Below are positions 28,920-37,911 of a stretch of DNA of 47,888 nt, piece after piece. Position 1 is the stretch's first letter. Each line of letters starts with the position of its first letter. The notes under the pieces are model-generated. The model was not told where the DNA came from and searched no databases. It saw only the letters and a list, made by a program, of their open reading frames with translations. A program made the position numbers and the translations under genes. This DNA comes from Tritrichomonas foetus (lineage: Eukaryota > Parabasalia > Tritrichomonadida > Tritrichomonadidae): positions 78,865 to 126,752 of the forward strand of contig MLAK01000261.1 of the NCBI GenBank assembly GCA_001839685.1. Reading direction: 5' to 3'.

Positions 28920-29337
28920 ATGTATAGTTGAATAGAAACTCATCAATATCAAAAGGGACCAAATTAGGATTCTTATCTCATAATTCAATTAAATTTCTGA
29001 AAACCTATATTACCTTGATAGTCATTTTATATATATATTCCATCTAATATAGCTAATATCATGTGTATTCTATAAAAACACTTTTATCAAATAAAATATT
29101 TGCGGATGTCATTTAATAATTTTTATACAAGTTGATATACACTGATCCTTATTCTGTATACATTTAAAATACTTTTTTCAAGGGTTGTCGGGTATAAGTT
29201 GCGTTTCAAGTTAAAATTTGAGACTTTATATTTATTTAATTTTTATTATTTTATTAATATCTGAATCAATTCCTACTCTATTAGTTGCTTGACAATTGTT
29301 ACTAAGTATGTATTGCATAAATACGCAGAAAAAATAA
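28920..29337. other. Intergenic, AT-rich
   Basis: This lies 3' of the Sel1 gene remnant. Nothing is recognised. Confidence 0.5.
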
Positions 29338-31199
29338 TTAAAAGGTAAAATAATTCAAGAATTGAATTGCCAAACTATTATTTTGTACTGCTGCTTTCTT
29401 TATATATTCAATACCTTTTGAAGCATTACAGGGAATCCCATCTCCTAAAAATAGCATTAGCCCATAATAATATAATGCTTCAGGCAATTCCCTTTCTGCT
29501 GGGATTTTTAAATATTTTGCTGCTTTCGCTTTATTAGTTGGAATAATATCTCCCTCATACAATAATTTCCCATATTTTTCCATACTTCCAATAATACCTT
29601 TTTTGGCTGATATTTTTATATACTTAAATCCTTTTGGAATATTTATTGGAATGACATCACCATTCATTAGTGCCATGCCATAATTATACATTGCTTTGAT
29701 ATCTCCTAATTCCGCTGCTTGCCGATAATAGTCATATCCTTCCTTTGGATTAGCATCAACCCCAATCCCATAACATAGCATCCATCCTAACTGGCACATG
29801 GCTTCAATTTTATCAACAGAAGCCAATTTATAATATTCGACAGCCTCTAGTAAATCTTCTTCTGAGTCATATAAAAATTGTGCATATAGATATTTGGTAT
29901 GAGAATCACCATTGTCGGCTGCTAATTTCAACATTTTTCTTGCTTCTTTCATATTTCGATATGGGCTATTTTCCATTAAGAAATATCCATAATCTAAAAG
30001 GCCTTGAGTATCCCCTCGATCAGCACCCATTTTTAGATATTTTTCTGCTTCAGCATAATTTATTGGAAATGGTTCACCCTGATAGCATAGTTTTCCATAG
30101 AGAGAAATTCCATAGTCTTCTCCATTGTCTGCACAAATTTTCAGCAATTTTAATATTTCCTGTACATTTTCTGATGTGTTTTCATTCAGCAACAAAACAA
30201 GAGCATAATCATACATTGCTATATTGATGCCTGCATCAACAGCTATTTTCAAATACCTTAAACTTTGGGGAATATCTTTTGGAATTCCCTGTCCTATGGA
30301 TAGAGCGTAACCATATAAACAAGATGCATAGACTTCACCTTTCTCAGCAGCTTTGTGCAAGTATTGAACACCCAATGAAATGTCTTGAGAGGCAGATTTA
30401 TCAAAAAATAAATATCTTCCATAATAAAACATTCCAAGTGAATCGTCACCTTCAGCAGATAATTTGAAATATTTAATCGCTTCTGGAATATTTTTTTGGA
30501 TTACATCACCATAATAAAGCATTTGTCCAAATTTTGCTGCTGATCGTGCATGTCCTAAATCTGCTGCAATTTTATAATATTTGGCAGCTTTAGCTCTATT
30601 TTCTGGAATTATGGCTCCTGAAAACAATTCTGAAGCATATAATACGATTGTATCCAAATCTCCACTATCAGCACATATTTCCAGATATTTTTCTCCTTCT
30701 TGATGATCACTCTCTTTGGATGAATTTAAGAGTCCCAATCCATAACTTAATATTCCTTTCATGTTTCCTGTATCTGCGCATTTTTTCCAGAGCTTTAAAG
30801 CTTCGGGAATATTTTGCGTGATTCCATCACCGATATATAACATTCGACCATAGATAAGCATTGCTTGGGGATTATTTAATTCCGAAGCAATTTTATAATA
30901 ATATGCTGCTTCTCTTTTATTTTGAGGTATTCTTGTACCTTCATATAATAAATTCGCATAACTGATTATTGCATCTATAACGAAGCTTTCTGCTGATTTT
31001 TTGATATAGGACACTCCTGTCATTATCATATTTGGATCATTTTTTAATAATAACTGACTTCCATAATGATACATTGCAACGACATTCCCTAACTCTGATG
31101 ATTTTTTTAAATATTCAACACCGCTCAGATTCTGCTAATAATACTAAACCATATTTGAGCATTGCTTCATTATATCCTTTGTCTGCTGCTAACACTAAA

Positions 31200-31201
31200 T
31201 A
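31200..31201. repeat. TA target duplication, left
   Basis: TA flanks the element end TAGGGTGTCC. It is assigned because deleting one TA plus 31202-32491 gives a correct-length Sel1 unit. Confidence 0.7.
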
Positions 31202-31229
31202 TAGGGTGTCCGGAGGCGTGATGTCACTA
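31202..31229 (+). repeat. Mariner left terminal inverted repeat
   Basis: This 28-bp repeat is TAGGGTGTCCGG, AGGC, then GTGATGTCACTA. The outer and inner 12-mers equal those of the right end. Confidence 0.9.
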
Positions 31230-31404
31230 CCCACATTAGAAGTGAAATCAATACATTATATTTATAAATAATANACTATNCAATNTTNACATAAAAATTT
31301 TGNAAACAATTTTTTTTTCTCTTGACTGAAAATAGAGATAAAGAATCTTTTTCATAAAAAAAAAGAATAATTTATAAACGTACACGATGCACGTTTATTA
31401 AAAA

Positions 31405-32415
31405 ATGATTGATCAACATTCAATCATAACTTTTCTGCAGCTTGAAGGAAAAAGGGGCAAAGAAATATATGAAGAAATGAAGAGTGTCTTGAAAGAAAAA
31501 TGTTTGTCTCAAAGACAAATCTACCGAGTCATGGCAGAACTGAACAGAAGTCAAAACACACAGCCTGTGAAAAAAGAGAAAAAGTGCCAAAGTTATGATA
31601 TTCTTGACTGGAAAATTTTAGATGTTTTAACCGAATTTCCACATTCATCGTGTCGATATATTGCTAATGTTTTAGGTGAACCAAAATCGACAATTTATGA
31701 TCGTTTAACATCAAAATTAATGTATAAACATGTGCATCTTCGATGGGTGCCACATATTCTAACAGAAAATCAAAAGGCCAATAGAGTTTTATTGGCAAAA
31801 AAACTTCTTAAAATTTTGAATGCAGAACAAAAAACTAATTTCACCTTTTTAATAACAGGAGATGAGTCTTGGTTTTATTCCAAGACTGATTTCAATACAC
31901 AATGGATTCCTGAAAACTCAGTAATCCCAACTATTCAAAATCCAGGGTTTCAGATCACTAAATTTATGGTGACTGTATTTTGGAACCCTCATGGGATAAT
32001 TCATATTGATGTTTTGCCGCCAAATGAAAAGTTTAATGCTGCATATTATATTACAGCCATTATGTCAAAAATTGTTGAGTTTAAAAACTCGAATAATTAT
32101 AAAAAATTATTTGTTCATTATGACAATGCAAAGCCTCATGTGGCAAAAATTGTCAAAAAATATATAAATGAAAACTCACTAGAATCAGTTCCACATCCGG
32201 CATATTCACCTGATTTGGCGCCTAGCGACTTTTTTTTATTTGGAACTATTAAAGAAAAAGTTAAAGGAATTGTTTTTGAATCACCAAGCCATTTGATTCA
32301 AACAATAGTCCAAATTTTCAATGAAATTCCATCGGAAACTTTGTTTTCAGTTTTTGCAGAATGGCAAAATAGACTGAAAAAAGTTATTGATGCCAATGGA
32401 GACTACATATTTTGA
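31405..32415 (+). CDS. Mariner transposase (DD34D)
   Basis: This 336-residue protein starts at ATG 31405. The N-terminal third has two helix-turn-helix regions ('LSQRQIYRVMAEL', 'SSCRYIANVLGEPKSTIYDRL') that would bind the inverted repeats. The catalytic triad is complete: Asp in TGDESWFY, Asp in HYDNAKPH and Asp in LAPSDFFLF, with exactly 34 residues between the second and third, the mariner signature. 'WVPHILT' and 'YSPDLAPSD' are also standard. The ORF has no lesions and the length is normal for the family (about 340), so it should be able to cut and paste. Its strand is opposite to the host gene. The stop is TGAAA. Confidence 0.95.
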   Translation: MIDQHSIITFLQLEGKRGKEIYEEMKSVLKEKCLSQRQIYRVMAELNRSQNTQPVKKEKKCQSYDILDWKILDVLTEFPHSSCRYIANVLGEPKSTIYDRLTSKLMYKHVHLRWVPHILTENQKANRVLLAKKLLKILNAEQKTNFTFLITGDESWFYSKTDFNTQWIPENSVIPTIQNPGFQITKFMVTVFWNPHGIIHIDVLPPNEKFNAAYYITAIMSKIVEFKNSNNYKKLFVHYDNAKPHVAKIVKKYINENSLESVPHPAYSPDLAPSDFFLFGTIKEKVKGIVFESPSHLIQTIVQIFNEIPSETLFSVFAEWQNRLKKVIDANGDYIF

Positions 32416-32463
32416 AATACTTATCAAAAAAAAATGACTTATTAGAAATGACTTTATTATACT

Positions 32464-32491
32464 TAGTGACATCACATTACCGGACACCCTA
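32464..32491 (-). repeat. Mariner right terminal inverted repeat
   Basis: On the minus strand it reads TAGGGTGTCCGG, TAAT, then GTGATGTCACTA. Confidence 0.9.
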
Positions 32492-32493
32492 TA
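32492..32493. repeat. TA target duplication, right
   Basis: This TA directly follows the right inverted repeat and pairs with 31200-31201. Confidence 0.7.
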
Positions 32494-33483
32494 TTTTCGA
32501 AATTTTCCCATATCCTTTGGAACACCAATACCATTTAAATAACTCATTGCTATGTAATATAATGCTATTGGGGAATAAAAATCAATTTTATCGTTCATAA
32601 ATTCCAGAATATTCATTACATATTCATTAATTTCTGCATAATTTAAATCATTAAAAAATAAATCATCATTTTTATGTTCTAAAAGAAACCCGATTATTTT
32701 TTCTATTTTTTCTATAGGGGTAGATTCTGTATCAACACATTTTCCCAATAATGCAAGATGATATTCGTTTGTGATACCATTAGCATTAATTGATTCATTA
32801 ATTGATATTTCTTCTATAAAGTTTGAGTCTTCTTTTTTCAAAATGTGATAAGTTATGAAAGCAAATGATGAAATGTCATTATGTCCTTGATCAGTTGATG
32901 AATTTCTTTCAAAATCATTTCTTTCCTCTTTTTCACAATCTAGATTGTTGAGTACATTAGATGGTAAGTGCAAAGAATAATTTAGAGCATCAATTTTTGG
33001 ATAAAAATGCTCATCTAAATAAATATTTGCAGGATCAATTCCATTAAGGAAAATGTTTTTAGAATGAAAACATTTAATAATCATTGCAATTCCGAAAATA
33101 CAGATGAACTTTTTCGTAGAAGTCCATAATGGATGATGTTTTCCATTAGTCTCTTCCCATAAACGTCCACAAAGAGTTGAATGATAATACTCACTAATTG
33201 AGGTAGGAAAAGGCTGTCCATCAACAGTAAATAAATTAAATCCCAATAGTTTTATGATAGAAGGATGTTTTTCTTCTATGATAAAATTCATTAAATTCAA
33301 GAATTGTGCTTGTTCATTCTTTTTAATAATTGGTATTTTTAAATTTTTTGCCAAAAAATATTGTTTCTCTTGGCTAATAATTGGCTTGGTTTCAATTAAA
33401 AATTTTATAAAAAATGCGTCTTCACCTATTTGCTGTATGACTTGATATTTATCAAGCTCTTCAACATAGTTTCCCAGTCTCAT

Positions 33484-34258
33484 TGGTTCACCACGAATAG
33501 ATGAAATTGATCAATTGACAATTGAATATGATCAGTCAATTTTCATTAAGTCAGGATTGATGTTTACTTAAATATTCAAAAACAATATTTTTCTGAGAGA
33601 TTTCCATTAGTTCTCATAGTAATATGTATAGATTTTAAAATATTTAACATGAAAACGCTTTTGATAACTTCACGAAATAGAAAAAGCAAAAGTCTCTTCA
33701 CATCACTTCTCATGTGAGAAATGGCCAAATTAAAGTAGAGAAGTACTCATATTGGAAATAAAATTATCCAATTTTATAGCATACCAATGATTGTAAAAAA
33801 CCTAATCCTATGATATTCTATTGATGCAAGGGAACATTTTTTGTTGGAATACACCATTGATTAATGTTGTGAAAATGGCTGGTTGATTTTGATCAATGTA
33901 TCATATTATTACATTTCCATTAGTGATGTTTCACATAATCTATATCCTATCATGAAAAGAAATGCTTCATTTCTCCATAAAACGATTTTTACAATTCATT
34001 CCTTAATTGGGAATGCCCGGGTTATTGTTAAGTAGCTTCCAGTATAGAATTTCATTTATATATGATATTTCTCATTTTCTGAATAAATATACTTAATGCC
34101 TATTTTTGGGAATTATGCCTTAAAAAACGTTTTTTTCAAAGGGGAAAAAAGTTAACAATTGATAGGTTAACAAAAGTTATACGAGACCGTTTAATATGTT
34201 ATGAAATGTGATGTGTTTGCTAGAAGGGGAAAAATAAAGGGTAATAATTTCTGTGGTG
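33484..34258. other. Divergent intergenic region (Sel1 gene / Argonaute)
   Basis: This AT-rich spacer holds two promoters. Several short TTGATCAATTGAC-type self-complementary stretches lie just upstream of the pseudokinase gene (33508-33545). No gene or RNA was recognised. Confidence 0.5.
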
Positions 34259-36997
34259 ATGAATGGAAATGGTGAATCAAAAAGTGTGATCATGCTTTCG
34301 GAAAAACTAAACGGTGTCGATGGTATTCCAAACAATTTCTTCGTAGAATCTGGTCAAGATATCGATCTTGATACAAATATATATAAGGTTAGCTGCACTC
34401 CGGACTCTCCGCAAAAATTATATCAATATTGTGTGAACATTTCACCGAATCCGAGAAATCCACAGACGTCAGCAAGTCTCATTTGTTCTATACTGTTTCC
34501 GGACGGCGGCCCTGTCCACGCCAACGCAGAATGGAATTCTTTAGTTTATCTCGACCAGCAAAATCTCATCATTTCAACCAACGACAACCTCGCTAAAGAT
34601 TCGCAAATTTCTGAACAAGGAAATGCATACCAAATCAAAATAACTTTAACAAAAGAAATATCGCCTATTAACGATTCTTCAGATTTGGCACAGATTGCCA
34701 ATACAACAATCGGACTTTGTTTTACAGCACTTGGGTTCTCCTCGCTTGACGACAGTTTTATCAATAACACTGATTATAAAGATGTTGATCATCTGCGTCT
34801 TGTTGGTGGATATTTGCCAAAGTTAAAGTACTTTTCAAAAGACCTCTGTCTTTATCTTGACACTGCAACACGAACTGACCGAAAGGGAACATTGTATGAT
34901 TTTTTAATATCTGGCGTTTCGAATGTGCAGCGAAGATCAGCATTAGAAGAATCACTTCAAAAGATGACATATGTTACTCGTCATCTTGACCATCAAAAAA
35001 CAGTAAAGATAAGTCGTGTTCGATGGAATTCGAAAGCATCAACTGAGAAATTAAATTCTGAGTGTACCGTTGCTGATTTCTTCTTAAGCAATTACAATTT
35101 TGTTGCTAAGCCTGATGATCCAATCATTGAAATAAGTAAAGCATGTCCTTTCACATCGAGTACTTCAAATTCCCCTCGTGATGATATTAATAAAGATAGG
35201 GAAAATGATAAAGAAAGTGGAAAGAATGAAAATAATGAATCATCTGCTAATGAAGAAGAAATTGAACTAGTTCCAGCATCAGCGCTTTCCCAAATTGGTA
35301 TTACAGATACTGAACGAAGTGACTCAAGATTAATGGCATCTGTAAGAGATTCATTGTTTTTGAATCCTGCTGATCGGAAACAAAAATTGGATTCTTTGAT
35401 TCTTTCATTCAAAAATGACGATAATGCAATTTCACTATTGAATAAATTTGGGCTTACTATTGGAAATTCTGTGAAATTAACTGGGTTTGTTTTAGATCCA
35501 CCAGAAATGATTGCACGAAGTCGTTCCCCACAACATCAATTCATGAAACTACGATCAAATGATCAAATGGTCTTTGATGTATCTAATATCGCATGTGCCA
35601 TTCCCCCAAGAATAAACGCACCTCCTTTAATTATAGCACCTGATCATATTACATCACAAGTTAAGGAACAATTTTTGCCAAGATTCATGCGAATTGTAAA
35701 TAGTATTGATATGTCAATGAACTATCCGGAAATGCGTTTTATTAGTACTTTCACCCAAGGTAGTCTAAAGAATGAAATATATGAATACATTCGAAAAAAT
35801 GGAACACCATCATTCATTATCGTTTTCAATAATGATAAAAGTCTTCAAAAATATGATTCTTTGAAACAACTTCTGATTTCGAATCTTGGTATTCCTTCAC
35901 AATTCATTCTCGCTGATACTATTTTTGGCCGCCGAATTGGTGTTGATGATATTCTTTTGAATATAGCATTTCAAATATGTGCGAAAACGGGTGGTGTACC
36001 TTTTTATGTTCCAATTCCAATTCAAAAAACTATGGTACTTGGGATTGCTGGATACTCGAACCAAACTAATTCGTCAGATGATGTATCTTATTGTTTATCA
36101 GCATCTATTGATAATACCTGTGCAAGATTTTATTCTGATACGCTTGTGGCACGAAAAGGTGAAGTGTTGAAAGAAATTGATATTTTACAATTTTTGAAAC
36201 GTGCCAAGAAAAAGTTTACAGAAATGGTTCAAAATGAACCAAGCGGTTTAATTGTTTATCGTCTTGTTGATGATGAAGATGAATTGGCAAATGTTGCAAT
36301 TAATGAAATTCAAATTTATAAGCAATTTGCTCAAACGTTAAAACTGGAAACCAAAAAGAATAATCCTTTGCCAACTGTCAAATCTGAAAATATACAGCAA
36401 AATAACGAAAATACTGATAAAAATGATGAGAAGAACAATAAAAATGACGAAAATGAAAAGAATAGTAATTCATCTTTGGAATCTGAACAAAATAATGGAG
36501 CTGATTTGAACAATAATAATACTATTCCTATTAATAACACAGATAATAATATCAATGCTAGTGAAACTAATAATATTTTGGATAATCTGAATAAGCCATC
36601 TTTCGTCTTCTTTGCAGTTCAAAAATCACAAACAGTTCGGTTATTTGCACAAAATGATGAAAAAATTGAAAATCCACCACCTGGAACTATTGCATTTAAT
36701 TCTCTATCTGCAAATGGTTTGGCTGACTTTTATTTAGTTTCAAACCACACGCAGTATGGTACCGCTATGCCTGTGAGATACACGATTCTTGCAAACTCAT
36801 CAGGATCAATTTGGACTGATGAAAAACTGGCAAAATTAACATATTATTTGTCTTTTAATTATGCAAACTTCCCTGGCGCAATGAGGCTTCCAGCGCCTTT
36901 GACGGCTGCAATTAAGATTGCGACATTTTCTCAACAACATATGAATTTCAAGCCACCAAGCGCCACCATGATACAAAAAACTGTCAATTTCGTTTAA
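34259..36997 (+). CDS. AGO: Argonaute-family protein, slicer residues largely lost
   Basis: This 912-residue protein starts at ATG 34259; two GTG codons upstream are ignored. The order N, PAZ (about 210-300), MID (about 440-590), PIWI (about 590-905) is clear from 'IELVPASAL' after PAZ, 'LGIPSQFILADTI', 'AKTGGVPFYVP', 'QKSQTVRLF', 'NPPPGTIAF' and 'DFYLVSNHTQYGTAMP'. The guide 5'-phosphate pocket is kept: Tyr532, Lys536, Gln548, Lys576. The slicer tetrad is not: the usual first Asp is Ala597 (GIAG), Glu635 is present, the second Asp is Leu669 (YRLVDD), and the final His is Arg840 (MPVRY). It probably binds small RNA and silences without cutting. Asn/Glu/Lys-rich insertions lie at about 305-335 and 695-780. 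The stop is TAAA. Confidence 0.9.
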   Translation: MNGNGESKSVIMLSEKLNGVDGIPNNFFVESGQDIDLDTNIYKVSCTPDSPQKLYQYCVNISPNPRNPQTSASLICSILFPDGGPVHANAEWNSLVYLDQQNLIISTNDNLAKDSQISEQGNAYQIKITLTKEISPINDSSDLAQIANTTIGLCFTALGFSSLDDSFINNTDYKDVDHLRLVGGYLPKLKYFSKDLCLYLDTATRTDRKGTLYDFLISGVSNVQRRSALEESLQKMTYVTRHLDHQKTVKISRVRWNSKASTEKLNSECTVADFFLSNYNFVAKPDDPIIEISKACPFTSSTSNSPRDDINKDRENDKESGKNENNESSANEEEIELVPASALSQIGITDTERSDSRLMASVRDSLFLNPADRKQKLDSLILSFKNDDNAISLLNKFGLTIGNSVKLTGFVLDPPEMIARSRSPQHQFMKLRSNDQMVFDVSNIACAIPPRINAPPLIIAPDHITSQVKEQFLPRFMRIVNSIDMSMNYPEMRFISTFTQGSLKNEIYEYIRKNGTPSFIIVFNNDKSLQKYDSLKQLLISNLGIPSQFILADTIFGRRIGVDDILLNIAFQICAKTGGVPFYVPIPIQKTMVLGIAGYSNQTNSSDDVSYCLSASIDNTCARFYSDTLVARKGEVLKEIDILQFLKRAKKKFTEMVQNEPSGLIVYRLVDDEDELANVAINEIQIYKQFAQTLKLETKKNNPLPTVKSENIQQNNENTDKNDEKNNKNDENEKNSNSSLESEQNNGADLNNNNTIPINNTDNNINASETNNILDNLNKPSFVFFAVQKSQTVRLFAQNDEKIENPPPGTIAFNSLSANGLADFYLVSNHTQYGTAMPVRYTILANSSGSIWTDEKLAKLTYYLSFNYANFPGAMRLPAPLTAAIKIATFSQQHMNFKPPSATMIQKTVNFV

Positions 36998-37251
36998 ATT
37001 TGCATTATTATACACCTATAGTATTATAATACATGATCGAATATATAAATTATATTATTTTGAATAATTTTCTCTTTTTCTTTCTTTTTTCGAAATTTCG
37101 ATTTTGCAGAAAAAATCTGGAGAAAAATGTTTAAAATAAGAAAATAAAACCAGATTTTCAGAAAAAATGGTGAAAATCTGGATAAAAAAAATTGGAGTGT
37201 TAGTTGGAAAAATTCAAAAATCTGATTGATTATCAAATTTAAATATATCGT

Positions 37252-37743
37252 TTATGCAAACATTTTTGGAATTTCTGAGAAAATCTTTTCGTTTGGAATA
37301 TCGAAAAACTTACGAGAAACATTAATAGAGCCTCGAGTTTCTTGAATATTTAAATAATTTGGTTGAAATTCTGGCGCGTTTTCGAGATATTGAATGTTCG
37401 TTGCAATTTCGTTTGAAAATTCTTCGAGTTTGGTGGCGATTATGTAATTGTTAATTTCAGATTTGGAAAGGGAATCAACAATTTTTGATGTCTGCTCGTT
37501 TAAATCGGACTGTTGGGATTCGCAAAGTAAGGAAATTTCGTTTGGCGATAAGAACTCTGACAAATTTGGCAACTCTTCGATTTCGAGAGGAAGCGAAGGC
37601 TGCTCTTTCGAGATTGAATATTCTAGACTGACGAACTGAGATTTACAGCGTTCCGGTATGACTCTGCTTTGATTTTGATGTCGTGAAGAAGGTGAATCTG
37701 GCGAAAATCCTTCTTCAGGTAGAAAACTTGGTTTGTTGCTCAT
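37252..37743 (-). CDS. Unknown protein, about 163 residues
   Basis: The frame opens at ATG 37815, but I prefer ATG 37743 ('MSNKPSFLPEEG') because residues before it are unlike the rest. The N-terminal third is Ser/Pro-rich and probably disordered ('GFSPDSPSSRHQNQ'). Residues about 70-140 are acidic helices that may form a coiled coil ('LSPNEISLLCESQQSDLNE', 'TKLEEFSNEIATNIQYLEN'). There is no membrane segment. It is divergent from the MAN1-like gene with about 170 bases between starts, so the two may share a promoter region. The family is not recognised. Confidence 0.6.
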   Translation of the reverse strand: MSNKPSFLPEEGFSPDSPSSRHQNQSRVIPERCKSQFVSLEYSISKEQPSLPLEIEELPNLSEFLSPNEISLLCESQQSDLNEQTSKIVDSLSKSEINNYIIATKLEEFSNEIATNIQYLENAPEFQPNYLNIQETRGSINVSRKFFDIPNEKIFSEIPKMFA

Positions 37744-37911
37744 TTCTTTTTTGTGATTAAAAATTTCGGGATTGAATGAAGATATCAACTTTTTCAGTGT
37801 ATTTGAGAAAAACATCCCTATGTCATCTTTTTATTTCTATAATTGGTCTATTATTGTAGCAAATTTGCATTTAAAAAGTTGACTAAAATCATTGTAAACG
37901 TCTCCCTTTTG

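Larger units (their letters stand above)
31202..32491. mobile_element. Mariner-family DNA transposon, 1,290 bp
   Basis: Both ends begin TAGGGTGTCCGG and form 28-bp inverted repeats (31202-31229; 32464-32491). These match at 24 of 28 positions, with a four-base mismatch block in the middle. TA duplications flank the element. One intact transposase ORF occupies most of it. Ns at 31274-31305 mark poorly resolved bases in the left subterminal region, as expected for a multicopy element. The intact ORF suggests a recent, possibly active copy. Confidence 0.93.
29338..33483 (-). pseudogene. Pseudokinase-Sel1 repeat gene interrupted by mariner
   Basis: The minus-strand gene starts at ATG 33483. Residues about 1-230 have a TKL-like kinase fold with a degenerate active site: the HRD region reads 'FLNGIDPANIYLD' and DFG reads 'DAL', although the 'AKNL' lysine survives, so catalysis is unlikely. 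Sel1 repeats begin after about 300. At 32493 the mariner element cuts a Sel1 unit, and about 16 more units of about 36 residues continue (31074-29338; for example 'AAKYYKIAADLGHARSAAKFG'). Removing the element and one TA restores the frame and a normal unit length. However, an independent one-base excess near 31121-31133 breaks the frame again. Sel1 repeats are protein-binding scaffolds. It is probably inactive here, and a downstream truncated Sel1 protein could still be made. Confidence 0.8.

Noticed and set aside
32347..32493. C-terminal extension of the pseudokinase frame into the transposon
   Set aside because: The residues after 'KFRKY' are translated mariner end and antisense transposase sequence, not part of the original protein.
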